A stretch of DNA of 54,123 nucleotides from Brucella daejeonensis (GTDB taxonomy: Bacteria; Pseudomonadota; Alphaproteobacteria; Rhizobiales; Rhizobiaceae). Below are positions 43,914-52,356 of the stretch, one piece after another. The stretch covers positions 1 to 54,123 of the forward strand of contig NZ_JACIJG010000022.1 of NCBI RefSeq assembly GCF_014199265.1. The letters run 5' to 3'. The notes beneath the pieces are model-generated. The model was not told the DNA's origin. It saw only the letters and a list, made by a program, of their open reading frames with translations, and searched no databases. How positions within the stretch are numbered: position 1 is the first letter of the stretch; each line of letters opens with the position of its first letter. A program made the translations under genes and the position numbers.

Positions 43914-44681
43914 GTGCCTGTCGCGCAACTGCCGCTCAACGAAATCATTCTGGCCGCCATGCTGGCGTTCTGCCGCATCGGCGCCTGCCTGATGCTGATG
44001 CCGGGGATTTCGAGCGCGCGCATCCCGTTGCAGGTGAGGCTCTACATCGCGCTGGCCTGCTCCCTCGCGGTGCTGCCGCTCGTGCTGCAACGCATCGTGA
44101 CGGTGGTGGATGCGGGCCAGCCCTGGACGCTGTTCCGCCTGATGGCGAGCGAACTGTTCATCGGTGCGGTGATCGGCATTCTGGCGCATATCTATTTCTG
44201 GGCGCTGCAATTCATGGCTAGCACCATGGCCGTCTCGGTCGGCTATTCCGGTTCGCCAGCCGACGCCATCACCGAAAACGAGCCGCAGGCGACCCTTGCC
44301 ACCATCGTCACCTTCGGCGCGCTGTTCCTGTTCTTCCTCACCGACATGCATCTGGAAATCTTCCGGGCGTTGCTCAATTCCTATGTCGCAATCCCGGTCG
44401 ACGGGGGCTTCCGGCCCGACGCGGCGATGATCGATTTTACCGATGCGCTTTCGGCGGCGTTTCTGGCGACGCTGCGCATCGCGGCTCCGTTCATCGTCTT
44501 CGCCATACTGGTCAATTTCTCCGTCGGCCTCGTCAACAAGCTGACGCCGTCGATCCCGGTCTATTTCATCTCGATGCCCTTCGTGCTGGGGGGAGGGCTG
44601 CTGGTGGTCTATTTCATCCTGCCGGAACTGTTGCGCTTCTTCACCGATGAAGCCGCGACGCAGTTGCGCGAACTGTTTTGA
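43914..44681 (+). CDS. fliR: Flagellar export gate protein FliR
   Basis: 255 aa with a GTG start at 43914 after AAAGGGG. Six or seven membrane segments. Conserved stretches: AFCRIGACLMLMPGISSARIPLQVRLYIALACSLAVLPL, FWALQFMASTMAVSVGYSGSPADAI, and PFIVFAILVNFSVGLVNKLTPSIPVYFISMPFVLGGGLLVVYFIL. It completes the FliPQR pore. It is separated from flhA by 431 bp of repeats. Confidence 0.96.
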   Translation: MPVAQLPLNEIILAAMLAFCRIGACLMLMPGISSARIPLQVRLYIALACSLAVLPLVLQRIVTVVDAGQPWTLFRLMASELFIGAVIGILAHIYFWALQFMASTMAVSVGYSGSPADAITENEPQATLATIVTFGALFLFFLTDMHLEIFRALLNSYVAIPVDGGFRPDAAMIDFTDALSAAFLATLRIAAPFIVFAILVNFSVGLVNKLTPSIPVYFISMPFVLGGGLLVVYFILPELLRFFTDEAATQLRELF

Positions 44682-44689
44682 GAGCCGCG

Positions 44690-45091
44690 ATGACGAACCC
44701 GCGCAACCTGAGGAAGCTGATTGAATTGCAGAAGCTTGGCAGCGCGCGTCTTGAAACCGCGCTTGCCTCGGCCAATCTCCGCAAGGCCGTGCTGGATGAG
44801 GAGCGCGCGGCGCTGATGACCATGCAGGACCGGCGCTATGACGGCGCTGCGGTCGATATCGACCCGTCGCTTCTGATCCGGCGTCTTGGCGCCAATGCGG
44901 TCGAATCGCAGCTTGTCGAGGCCCAGCTCGAAACCCGGCGCAAGGCGCTCTTGCAGGAACAAAGGCGCACGGGCCTGCTGGAAGATCGGCTGGAGGCGTT
45001 TAAAAACGACCGCGAAAAACGCGAGCTTGCCGGGCTGATAGAGGATTTCATCAGCCGGAAAACGACAGGCGGTCCACGGGGGCGAAGCTGA
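44690..45091 (+). CDS. Small coiled-coil protein after fliR (possible FliJ-like)
   Basis: 133 aa from ATG 44690; TTG 44678 overlaps the fliR stop. Almost entirely helical and charged (RNLRKLIELQKLGSARLETALASANLRKAVLDEERAALMTMQ, ESQLVEAQLETRRKALLQEQRRTGLLEDRLEAFKNDREKRELAGLIEDFISRK), no membrane segment. Size and composition fit FliJ-type export chaperones, and no other fliJ is in the locus; this is inference from shape and context. Confidence 0.78.
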   Translation: MTNPRNLRKLIELQKLGSARLETALASANLRKAVLDEERAALMTMQDRRYDGAAVDIDPSLLIRRLGANAVESQLVEAQLETRRKALLQEQRRTGLLEDRLEAFKNDREKRELAGLIEDFISRKTTGGPRGRS

Positions 45092-45158
45092 AGCCACCCA
45101 CAAGCTTCAGTCAAGTTTGATCCATTATGGTGCACCCATAAGAAGAAGGAAACTGTGC

Positions 45159-45746
45159 ATGGCGATCAATCCGCCGTCAGATCTGGTGCTGGATGTGGCA
45201 CGCGCCGCCGATCCGCAGGCCTATCGCATGGCGGCGGAACGGCTGAAGTCGGCGGCTGGCAACATGGCGGCGTCAGCCGATGCGGGACCGGCGGGGGAGG
45301 GCTTTGCAAGCTTTTCCGACAGTCTGGCGGCTGGCGTGAGCCTGCGGCCGGACGGGCAGGACAATGTGCGGAACGCGGCCAATCCGGCCTATCGCAAGTT
45401 CGAGGCCTTCATGCTGCAATCCTTCGTGCAGTCGATGTTCACCAGCGACACGACGGCGACCTTCGGCAAGGGGATCGCCGGGGAATACTGGAAGTCCATG
45501 ATGGCGGAAGCCATGGCGAACAAGATGGCGGATAGCGGCGGCGTCGGCGTTGCGCGGCTGCTGGAGGAACAGGCGGCGCGCAAGGGGCGGGCGGAAACGC
45601 CGGCCACGATGGCGCTGCGAGACGTGATCGATAATGTGAGTGCGAGTGAAAATGCCGTATCGAAGGACATGGTGCATGGCTTCGAGCGCAGGCTCATTCA
45701 AAGACAGCTTGGAAATGACAACGGTACGGACACTGTCCGCGGCTGA
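45159..45746 (+). CDS. flgJ: Rod-binding protein, FlgJ N-domain type
   Basis: 195 aa from ATG 45159 with AGGAA upstream. The conserved rod-binding domain covers about residues 75-135 (RKFEAFMLQSFVQSMFTSDTTATFGKGIAGEYWKSMMAEAMANKMADSGGVGVARLLEEQ). There is no muramidase domain, as usual in alphaproteobacteria; the transglycosylase at 33748 may supply that activity. Some databases call this family a CheL-like protein. Confidence 0.88.
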   Translation: MAINPPSDLVLDVARAADPQAYRMAAERLKSAAGNMAASADAGPAGEGFASFSDSLAAGVSLRPDGQDNVRNAANPAYRKFEAFMLQSFVQSMFTSDTTATFGKGIAGEYWKSMMAEAMANKMADSGGVGVARLLEEQAARKGRAETPATMALRDVIDNVSASENAVSKDMVHGFERRLIQRQLGNDNGTDTVRG

Positions 45747-45796
45747 GTGTCCGTGCAACTGCAAGCGGCCCTTGCTTCATAATTGAGGACCCCGAA

Positions 45797-46252
45797 ATGA
45801 CCGATAAAAGCTCCCCAGAAAGCCTGCCGCCGGAGGATATGCCCGTCGCTGTGCCGACGCCTGACGCGGCCCCGGATATGCTGGCTCCGGCGCTGAGGCC
45901 GGTGGTGCGGGCTATCGAGCATCTTGAAGATGTCATCGATACCGAAACGCGCCTGCTGCTCGAAGGCGGCAATCCCGACCTGGCCGAAATCAATTCGCGC
46001 AAGAGCCGCGGCCTCTACGATTTCAACAAGGCCATCAAGAAGGCTTCGACGCTTGCCGAACCGGCGACGATGAAGGGGCTTCAGCCGCTTCTCGACCGGC
46101 TGAAGCAGAAGCTGGAGAAGAATTGCGAAGCCTTGCAGCTTCACCTGCGCGCCGTCGGCGAGCTTGCCGACCTCATTCGTGGGGCGCTGGAAACGCAGGA
46201 AGCCGACGGCACCTATTCCATGCAGAGCGCGAGGCTCGGTCACGCAAGATGA
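45797..46252 (+). CDS. FlgN-like flagellar export chaperone
   Basis: 151 aa. Acidic/proline-rich N-terminus, then a helical region (ALRPVVRAIEHLEDVIDTETRLLLEGGNPDLAEINSRKSRGLYDFNKAIKKA, LLDRLKQKLEKNCEALQLHLRAVGELADLIRGALETQEADGTYS). The E-x-x-x-L and final A-D-G-T-Y pattern is typical of alphaproteobacterial FlgN family proteins, chaperones for FlgK and FlgL. It overlaps the next gene by 4 bp. Confidence 0.8.
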   Translation: MTDKSSPESLPPEDMPVAVPTPDAAPDMLAPALRPVVRAIEHLEDVIDTETRLLLEGGNPDLAEINSRKSRGLYDFNKAIKKASTLAEPATMKGLQPLLDRLKQKLEKNCEALQLHLRAVGELADLIRGALETQEADGTYSMQSARLGHAR

Positions 46253-46746
46253 TGCGTATTCTCGTCATCGGCCTGTGGATATGCGCCGTCGCCTTCGGCT
46301 CGCTTTTCTTCGCGGTTCGCCAGAACGCCTCGTGGGAAGGCGGCACCGCGCTGGCGGCGAGCGGCGGCTTCGGCGGCGTGGATTATGTCAAGACGGATGT
46401 GATGAGCGTGCCGATCATCGTCGATGGCGGCGTCGCCGGCTATGTGGTGACGCAACTCGTCTATACGGTCGATTCGAGCATTCGCAACAAGCTGAGCGTG
46501 CCGCTGGAATTTTTCATCAACGACGAGATTTTCCGCAAGTTCTACGGCAGCTATTCGGACACGAAACAGGTCGAGAAGGTGAATTTCGAGGACGTGCGCG
46601 GCGCGATTATCTCGGACCTGAATGCGCGGTTCCCCGAACCGGTCGTCAAGGACCTTCTGGTCGAGCAGTTCAATTATATCTCGGCGGAGGAAATCCGCGC
46701 CATGAACATGCGCGACGCGCCGACGCCGACGGCGCCCGCCGGATAG
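46249..46746 (+). CDS. Uncharacterised single-pass protein at the end of the flagellar locus
   Basis: 165 aa. One N-terminal membrane segment or signal anchor (RILVIGLWICAVAFGSLFFAV). A probably periplasmic domain follows (VDYVKTDVMSVPIIVDGGVAGYVVTQLVYTVDSSIRNKLSVPLEFFINDEIFRKFYG). The topology and the sequence KTDVMSVPIIVDGGVAGYVVTQLVY recall FliL-type proteins, but a separate fliL exists at 25556. Coupled to the FlgN-like gene (ATGA). No function assigned. Confidence 0.8.
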   Translation: MMRILVIGLWICAVAFGSLFFAVRQNASWEGGTALAASGGFGGVDYVKTDVMSVPIIVDGGVAGYVVTQLVYTVDSSIRNKLSVPLEFFINDEIFRKFYGSYSDTKQVEKVNFEDVRGAIISDLNARFPEPVVKDLLVEQFNYISAEEIRAMNMRDAPTPTAPAG

Positions 46747-46833
46747 CTTTTGGAACAGATACTCATACCCAAACAAATAGTTAGAGCGGGACGATTTCAA
46801 ATTCAGTCACATGGCTCTTGACGCCGTTCTTTT

Positions 46834-46880
46834 CCCTCATCCTGAGGAGCCGTTGAAAACGGCGTCTCGAAGGACGAGGG
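46834..46880. repeat. Dispersed CCCTCATCCTGAGGAG repeat, second copy
   Basis: CCCTCATCCTGAGGAG and GGCGTCTCGAAGGACGAGG flank GCCGTT/AACGGC. Lies between the last flagellar gene and the convergent PilZ gene, where it may act as a bidirectional hairpin. The preceding 46782-46790 is the TTAGAGCGG end motif. Confidence 0.65.
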
Positions 46881-46892
46881 AGGGATGTGGTA

Positions 46893-47228
46893 TCAGATCA
46901 GGTAATATTTGCCGCCAAGCTGCGACAGGCGCTCTTCGCCCAGAGGTGTGACGGCGGGGTCGGCGATCAGCTCGACACCCATTTCGCCGCCGTTGCGCCA
47001 TGCGACGCGGGCCAAAAGGGCGTGCCCGTAGAAATCGTCGAACAGCCAGAAACGTTCGGGAAGGGTCGGAACCTCGACGGTCCTGAGCCTGACGCCATGC
47101 GGGGCAATATCGGCGAACTGGCATTCGATGATGAATCGCCCATCCAGCCCGACGATCTTGCCGGACCGCAATCTTGTGCGCTGCCGTTCTTCCCTGCGCC
47201 GCTCCCGCGACGGCTTCACCCGTGCCAT
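46893..47228 (-). CDS. PilZ-domain protein
   Basis: 111 aa from ATG 47228; the longer frame to 47432 runs into the zur gene region and is not supported. The N-terminus RRREERQRTRLRSGKIV matches the RxxxR part of the c-di-GMP motif, and DIAPHGVRL is a variant of D/N-x-S-x-x-G with S replaced by A or P. It may bind c-di-GMP weakly or not at all. Convergent with the flagellar locus. Confidence 0.82.
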   Translation of the reverse strand: MARVKPSRERRREERQRTRLRSGKIVGLDGRFIIECQFADIAPHGVRLRTVEVPTLPERFWLFDDFYGHALLARVAWRNGGEMGVELIADPAVTPLGEERLSQLGGKYYLI

Positions 47229-47287
47229 ATCGAAATCATACCCGCTGTTTTGCGGGAACAGTTTAGCAGATTTCGCTTGTGGAAGCG

Positions 47288-47710
47288 TTATTTTTCGATG
47301 CCCGCGCCGCAGGTTTCGCACAGGCCGCGCAGTTCCAGTGTCGTCTTGCGTGACTGGAAGCCGTTCTGGACGCTCCAGGCGCTCACCAGATGTTCGATCG
47401 CCGCGTCGGAAAATTCCGTCACCTGGCCGCATTTTTCACAGATCGCGAAGGCGACCAGCCCCTGCTGGTGGCATTGCGGATGGGCGCAGGCCACGAAGGC
47501 GTTGAGGCTTTCGAGCCGGTGGATCAGCCCGTAGTCGAGCAGTTTGTCCAGCGCGCGATAAACCTGAAGCGGCGCGCGAAAACCGTCGTCGCGCAACTGG
47601 TCGAGGATCGTATAGGCGCTGAGCGGCCCTTCGGCCCTGGACAGGACGTCGAAGACCAGTGTCTGGTTGCGGGTCAAATCCTGCGGGGCGTGATGATGGT
47701 GCGTCGTCAT
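47288..47710 (-). CDS. zur: Zinc uptake regulator Zur (Fur family)
   Basis: 140 aa. His-rich start (TTHHHH). Winged helix (NQTLVFDVLSRAEGPLSAYTILDQLRDDGFRAPLQVYRALDKLLDYGLIHRLES). Structural zinc cysteines C91/C94 (CEKC) and C131/C134 (CETC), and the sensor region CAHPQCH. With zinc it would bind the znu operators. Its ATG overlaps the znuB stop (ATGA). Confidence 0.95.
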   Translation of the reverse strand: MTTHHHHAPQDLTRNQTLVFDVLSRAEGPLSAYTILDQLRDDGFRAPLQVYRALDKLLDYGLIHRLESLNAFVACAHPQCHQQGLVAFAICEKCGQVTEFSDAAIEHLVSAWSVQNGFQSRKTTLELRGLCETCGAGIEK

Positions 47711-48528
47711 TGTCCAGCGATCCGTTTCGGTGAAGCTTCTCCCCTCTTATTTAGGGGCAAGAGGCTGAAAATGAAAATGGCAAGTGCAGCGACCACGATG
47801 GACGGGCCGGACGGCGTATCGAAATGAATGGAACCGTAAAGCCCGCCGATCACGCCGGCCGCGCCGATCAGCGAGGCGAAAACCGCCATCTGTTCGGGCG
47901 TGGCGGCGAGGCGGCGGGCCGTCGCCGCCGGAATGATGAGCAGCGACGTGATCAGCAATATGCCGACGATCTTCATCGCAATGGCGATGACGATGGCCAG
48001 AAGCAGCATGAAGACGATGCGTGAAAGCGCCGGGTTCATGCCTTCGGCGCGCGCAATATCCTCGCTGACGGTCGCCGCGAGGAAGGGACGCCACAGCCAT
48101 GCCAGCACCGCCAGCACGAACGCGCCACCGCCATAGATGAAGGCGATGTCCATGCGCGAAACGGCGAGAATGTCGCCGAACAGGAAGGACAGGAGGTCCA
48201 CTCGCACCCATGTCATGAAGGCGACGATGACGAGGCCGAGAGACAGGGTGGCATGGGACAATATGCCGAGGAGCGAATCCGCCGACAGGGTATGGCGGCG
48301 TTGCAGGAGCAGGAGGATGGCGGAGATCGCCACCGCGACGGCAAAAACGCCGACCATCAGATTGATGTCGAAGACAAGCGCCAGCGCCACGCCCAGAAGC
48401 GCGGAATGGGCCATCGTATCGCCGAAATAAGCCATGCGCCGCCACACGATGAAGCAGCCGAGCGGCCCGGTGGTGAGCGCCAGCCCGACACCGGCGAGGA
48501 TGGCGCGGGTGAAGAAATCGTCAAGCAC
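47707..48528 (-). CDS. znuB: Zinc ABC transporter permease ZnuB
   Basis: 273 aa from the GTG at 48528, which follows AAGGGAG at 8 bp. Upstream in-frame ATGs (48552, 48606) overlap the His-rich end of znuC in another frame and are less likely. The eight or nine membrane segments begin FFTRAILAGVGLALTTGPLGCFIVWRRMAYFGDTMAHSALLGVALALVF. It transports Zn2+ from ZnuA into the cytoplasm. It overlaps znuC by 8 bp. Confidence 0.95.
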   Translation of the reverse strand: MLDDFFTRAILAGVGLALTTGPLGCFIVWRRMAYFGDTMAHSALLGVALALVFDINLMVGVFAVAVAISAILLLLQRRHTLSADSLLGILSHATLSLGLVIVAFMTWVRVDLLSFLFGDILAVSRMDIAFIYGGGAFVLAVLAWLWRPFLAATVSEDIARAEGMNPALSRIVFMLLLAIVIAIAMKIVGILLITSLLIIPAATARRLAATPEQMAVFASLIGAAGVIGGLYGSIHFDTPSGPSIVVAALAIFIFSLLPLNKRGEASPKRIAGQ

Positions 48529-49420
48529 TGCGTGCGCTCCCTTCGTGGTCATGGTGTTCATGCCCATGATCATGATCATGGTCGTGGTGATGGCCGTCCT
48601 CTGCATGGCAGTGGTCGGTCACCGAACCGTCGGCGTGAAGCACGCGCCCGTCGGGCAGATGGGTATGGTCGTGGTGATGCTCGTAAACGGCAAGCGGGCC
48701 GACGGCGCGGCTGCCGAACAGGCGCGCATATTCCGGGCTTGCCGTCACATCGCGCGGGGTGCCGCTGCAACAGACATGGCCGTTCAGGCAGATCACCCGG
48801 TCTGTCGCCGCCATGACGAGATGCAGGTCGTGCGAGATCAGGAGCACGCCGCAGCCCGTATCGTCGCGCAGTTTGGCGATCAGTTCGTAAAGGGCGGCTT
48901 CGCCGGAAAAATCGACGCCCTGCACCGGCTCGTCCAGAACCATGATGTCGGGCCTGCGGGCAAGGGCGCGCGCCATCAGCGCGCGCTGGAACTCGCCGCC
49001 GGAAAGATGGGCGGTCTCGGCTTTCGCCAGATGGGGAATCCCCACCGCTTCGAGCGCGGCTTCGATTTCCCCCCGGGAAAGCGGGCCGGTCAGCGTCAGC
49101 AGTCGCTCGACGGAAAGCGGCAGGGTGCGGTCTATGTTGATCTTCTGCGGCACATAGCCGATGCGAAGCCCCGGCGCATGGCTCACGCCGCCTTCATCCG
49201 GCTTCAGGATGCGCAGCGCCATCTTGGCGGCCGTGCTCTTGCCCGCGCCGTTCGGGCCGATGAGGGTGACGATCTCGCCGCGCTGGATGCCCAGATCGAC
49301 ATTGCGCACCAGCCAGCGCCCGTCGCGATAAACGCCGGCGCCCTTCAGTTCGATCAATGTCTCCCGCGCCGCCCTGGCGGGAAGGGGGGGCCTGGGAGCC
49401 ACATATGTCGTTTCAGCCAT
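48521..49420 (-). CDS. znuC: Zinc ABC transporter ATP-binding protein ZnuC with His-rich tail
   Basis: 299 aa. Walker A GPNGAGKST (about 55-63), signature HLSGGEFQRALMARALARRP, Walker B IMVLDEPVQGVD, H-loop LLISHDLHLVM. The C-terminal ~50 residues include PDGRVLHADGSVTDHCHAED and a run of H, D and E rich in histidine, a likely zinc-binding tail. First gene of the znuC-znuB-zur operon, divergent from znuA. Confidence 0.96.
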   Translation of the reverse strand: MAETTYVAPRPPLPARAARETLIELKGAGVYRDGRWLVRNVDLGIQRGEIVTLIGPNGAGKSTAAKMALRILKPDEGGVSHAPGLRIGYVPQKINIDRTLPLSVERLLTLTGPLSRGEIEAALEAVGIPHLAKAETAHLSGGEFQRALMARALARRPDIMVLDEPVQGVDFSGEAALYELIAKLRDDTGCGVLLISHDLHLVMAATDRVICLNGHVCCSGTPRDVTASPEYARLFGSRAVGPLAVYEHHHDHTHLPDGRVLHADGSVTDHCHAEDGHHHDHDHDHGHEHHDHEGSARSA

Positions 49421-49553
49421 GTCCGGGCTTTCGCTGCCTGTGCTGGTTTCTCACTGGATCTGCCGATGCGGAGCCTTCCCGGCTTGTCCGGGCAGGTCGT
49501 CCGGCTGTCCGGGAGAATTTCTCCGAAAGGGGGTTGCCTCACCTTATGGCAGA

Positions 49554-49594
49554 CGTTATAGCATAACGCAACTGGCGTAATAAAATAACATATC
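49554..49594. promoter_or_regulatory. Candidate Zur operator region between znuC and znuA
   Basis: CGTTATAGCATAACG (49554-49568) is a palindrome with 6-bp arms and a 3-bp centre. Nearby ATAACATATC (49585-49594) is the half site of the rhizobial Zur consensus as I recall it (GATATGTTAT.. on the minus strand). Both lie in the 217-bp divergent promoter region of znuC and znuA. Confidence 0.65.
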
Positions 49595-49637
49595 GCTTCT
49601 AAATGGTGCCTGTTCCCCATCCTACAAGAGAGAGACC

Positions 49638-50675
49638 ATGAAACATCTCCGCTCCCTGCTGCTCTCCTCCGCATTTCTGGCCGGTCTGGCCGGTGCTTGC
49701 GGTACGTCTTTTGCTGCCGAACGCGATGGCGTCGTCGTGTCCATCAAGCCGCTTCATTCGATCGTTTCCGCCGTGATGCAGGGCGTGGGCGAGCCGAAGC
49801 TGATCGTTCAGGGCGCGGGATCGGAGCATGTCTATAGCCTGAAACCCTCCGACGCCGAAGCGATCGAACATGCCAAAGTGATCTTCTGGGCCGGACCGTC
49901 GATGGAAACCTTCCTCGACAAGCCCTTCGATACGCTTGGCGAGGGTGCGAAACTCGTGGCGCTCGGCGAAGCCGATGGCCTGACCCGGCTCAAGTTCCGC
50001 GAGGGCGGTCCGTTCGAAGCACATGACCATGACCATGAAGGCGAGGGGCACGATCACGACACCGAAGCTGCCCACGGACATGATCATGACAAGGGTCAAT
50101 CGGGTCAATCGGGTCATGCCGGTCATGATGCGCATGAGGGCCACGAGGACGACCACGGCGAATATGACCTGCATTTCTGGCTCGACCCGGATAACGGCAA
50201 GGTTCTGGCTGCGGACATCGCCCGCACGCTTGCCGAAAGCGATCCCGAACATGCCGCTCAATATGAAAAGAACGCCAGCGCTTATGCCGAAAAGCTCGAC
50301 GCGCTGAGCAAGGATGTCGCGGCCGAACTGGACCCCGTCAAGGACAGGCCGTTCATCGTCTTCCATGATGCCTATCAATATTTCGAGAACCGCTTCGGCG
50401 TGAAGGCTGCGGGATCGATCACGGTCAGCCCGGACAAGGCGCCCGGCGCGGCGCGCATTCAGGAAATCCACGACAAGATCAAGTCGCTGGGCGCGGCCTG
50501 CGTGTTTTCCGAACCGCAGTTCGAGCCGAAGCTGGTCAGGACGGTCATTGACGGCACCGATGCCAGAACCGGCGTTCTCGATCCGCTCGGCTCGGAACTG
50601 AAGGACGGCCCGGACCTCTATCCGCAGCTCATCCGCAATCTGGCGGATTCGCTGAAATCCTGTCTGTCGAAATAG
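49638..50675 (+). CDS. znuA: Periplasmic zinc-binding protein ZnuA
   Basis: 345 aa. Signal peptide (SLLLSSAFLAGLAGACGTSFA). The first ligand motif is SEHVYSLKPSD (H64) and a second is LHFWLDP (H179). The His/Asp-rich loop between (about 129-173) has repeated HDHD and SGQSGHAGH units, with small 9-bp repeats in the DNA. It captures Zn2+ in the periplasm for ZnuBC. AGAGAGA precedes the ATG. Own promoter, probably Zur-controlled. Confidence 0.96.
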   Translation: MKHLRSLLLSSAFLAGLAGACGTSFAAERDGVVVSIKPLHSIVSAVMQGVGEPKLIVQGAGSEHVYSLKPSDAEAIEHAKVIFWAGPSMETFLDKPFDTLGEGAKLVALGEADGLTRLKFREGGPFEAHDHDHEGEGHDHDTEAAHGHDHDKGQSGQSGHAGHDAHEGHEDDHGEYDLHFWLDPDNGKVLAADIARTLAESDPEHAAQYEKNASAYAEKLDALSKDVAAELDPVKDRPFIVFHDAYQYFENRFGVKAAGSITVSPDKAPGAARIQEIHDKIKSLGAACVFSEPQFEPKLVRTVIDGTDARTGVLDPLGSELKDGPDLYPQLIRNLADSLKSCLSK

Positions 50676-50720
50676 GCAGCGGCGCGTCTTGTCTCCGCGA
50701 GTACCGGCGGAGCCGGTGCT

Positions 50721-50745
50721 GCGGTCCGCCTATATGGCGGACCGC
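50721..50745. terminator. Hairpin after znuA
   Basis: GCGGTCCGCC (50721-50730), loop TATAT, GGCGGACCGC (50736-50745): ten-base perfect stem 45 bp after the znuA stop. No T run follows, so termination would be weak or Rho-assisted. Confidence 0.6.
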
Positions 50746-50857
50746 CGGGCGGCCCGCGCGAGGGAATGGCTTTCCCGGGTCCCGCCGGATATGCCTGCCC
50801 GAAACGGCGCAAGGATGCTCGCCAGCGGAATGCCACACTAGCAAGATGTTGAATCGA

Positions 50858-50929
50858 GTGTGGTTTACGGATTTGGAGTTCCTGAACGTAGATGCCAGAC
50901 AAATGATAGGAACTTCAAATCCACCACAC
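50858..50929. repeat. 72-bp palindromic element, family D
   Basis: GTGTGG..GGATTTGGAGTTCCT at the left and AGGAACTTCAAATCC..CCACAC at the right. Similar in size to families A and B but different in sequence. CACACTAG just upstream (50834-50841) may belong to an older insertion. Confidence 0.75.
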
Positions 50930-50995
50930 TGGTGTCAGGCATCCGGCAGGCTGCGCCCGCCCCGGCCTATCGAAAGCTCCTTTTTTGCCTGATAC

Positions 50996-51013
50996 TGTAA
51001 CGTTATAACATTT
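50996..51013 (+). promoter_or_regulatory. Candidate Zur operator upstream of the zinc GTPase
   Basis: TGTAACGTTATAACATTT contains the perfect palindrome GTTATAAC and matches the Zur-type core GTTATAACAT. It lies 11 bp before the 33-codon ORF and about 110 bp before the GTPase gene. Confidence 0.6.
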
Positions 51014-51023
51014 GGAAATCGAC

Positions 51024-51125
51024 ATGAAGAAATTTGCGAAAATGCTGCGGGCCGGTTTGGTTCCGGCGCTGCTCGCGCCGGTGACGGCAGGCTCAATCCG
51101 GCGGCATACAGGAACGGTGTCATGA
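51024..51125 (+). CDS. 33-codon ORF coupled to the zinc GTPase gene
   Basis: ATG 51024 to TGA 51125; the stop overlaps the GTPase ATG (ATGA at 51122-51125). The peptide starts [20 protein letters not shown], like a signal peptide, then [13 protein letters not shown]. It could be a leader peptide for translational coupling or the remnant of a secreted protein. Ribosome site GGAAA is weak. Not recognised as a family. Confidence 0.45.
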   Translation: MKKFAKMLRAGLVPALLAPVTAGSIRRHTGTVS

Positions 51126-52327
51126 AAAAGAGGCTTCCCGTTACCGTCCTTTCCGGTTTCCTTGGAGCTGGAAAGACGACGCTTCTCAATCACGTGCTCA
51201 ACAATCGCGAGAACCGCCGCGTGGCGGTGATCGTCAACGATATGAGCGAGGTGAATATAGATGCGGCGCTGGTCCGCGAGGGCGGAGCCAATCTTTCCCG
51301 TACGGAAGAGCAGCTCGTCGAAATGACCAATGGCTGCATCTGCTGCACGCTGCGCGACGATCTTCTGAAGGAAGTCAGGCAACTGGCGGCGCAGGGCCGG
51401 TTCGATCACCTCCTGATCGAATCGACCGGGATTGCCGAGCCGCTGCCCGTCGCCGCCACTTTCGAGTTTCGCGACGAAAGGGGCGACAGCCTGTCGGATG
51501 TCGCGCGGCTCGATACGATGGTGACGGTGGTCGATGCGGCCAATCTGCTGAAGGACTACGCCTCGAGCGACTTCCTGCGTGATCGCGGCGAGTCGCTTGG
51601 CGAGGACGATGAGCGCACGTTGGTCGACCTGCTCGTCGAACAGATCGAGTTCGCCGATGTCGTGGTCCTGAACAAGGTTTCCGTCGCCTCCGCCGAAGAG
51701 CGCGATCTTGCCCATAAGGTCATCCGCTCGCTCAATCCCGATGCGCGCATCGAGGAGGCCGATTTCGGTCAGGTGCCGCTCAATGCGATCCTCGACACGA
51801 AACTGTTCGACTTCAACCGGGCGCATGAGCACCCGCTCTGGTACAAGGAATTGTACGGCTTTCGGGGGCATGTGCCGGAAACCGAAGAATATGGCGTGCG
51901 CTCCTTCGTCTATCGCGCGCGGCGGCCTTTCGATCCGGCGCGGTTCCAGGCCTTCGTCGACAAAAGCTGGCCTGGCGTGGTGCGGGCGAAGGGGTTCTTC
52001 TGGCTGGCGACGCGGCCGGATTTCGTCGGTGAACTCAGCCAGGCGGGCGCGCTGGTGCGCACCGGCAAAAGGGGACGCTGGTGGTCGGCTGTGCCGAAGC
52101 AATACTGGCCCGCAGAACCAGAATGGCAGCGCGCCATGCAGCCTTTCTTCCATGAAATATGGGGCGACCGGCGTCAGGAAATCGTGTTCATCGGCGTCGA
52201 TCCGATGCGCGAGGAAGCGCTCGTCATGGAACTGGACCGCTGTCTGGTCGATGAGGAAAGCTTCACTCCGGAACGATGGGCGGGGCTGGACGATCCGTTC
52301 CCGGACTGGTCTGCGGCGGCGGCCTGA
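51122..52327 (+). CDS. COG0523-family zinc GTPase (CobW/ZigA type)
   Basis: 401 aa. Walker A GFLGAGKT (residues 12-19), the family metal motif GCICC (71-75), and [11 protein letters not shown]. The guanine-specificity motif reads NKVS instead of NK-x-D. The C-terminal domain contains [36 protein letters not shown] and many tryptophans. Such proteins act as metallochaperones, moving zinc to client enzymes when zinc is low. Neighbouring znu genes and a Zur-like site support this. Cobalamin synthesis is unlikely here. Confidence 0.93.
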   Translation: MKKRLPVTVLSGFLGAGKTTLLNHVLNNRENRRVAVIVNDMSEVNIDAALVREGGANLSRTEEQLVEMTNGCICCTLRDDLLKEVRQLAAQGRFDHLLIESTGIAEPLPVAATFEFRDERGDSLSDVARLDTMVTVVDAANLLKDYASSDFLRDRGESLGEDDERTLVDLLVEQIEFADVVVLNKVSVASAEERDLAHKVIRSLNPDARIEEADFGQVPLNAILDTKLFDFNRAHEHPLWYKELYGFRGHVPETEEYGVRSFVYRARRPFDPARFQAFVDKSWPGVVRAKGFFWLATRPDFVGELSQAGALVRTGKRGRWWSAVPKQYWPAEPEWQRAMQPFFHEIWGDRRQEIVFIGVDPMREEALVMELDRCLVDEESFTPERWAGLDDPFPDWSAAAA

Positions 52328-52356
52328 AAATCGGCTCCCGCTTTCTCCCAACGGAC

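Noticed and set aside
48529..48606. Longer znuB start with MQRTAITTTMIMIMGMNTM
   Set aside because: This stretch is the other-frame reading of the ZnuC His-rich tail; the GTG at 48528 has a much better ribosome site and begins the conserved sequence.
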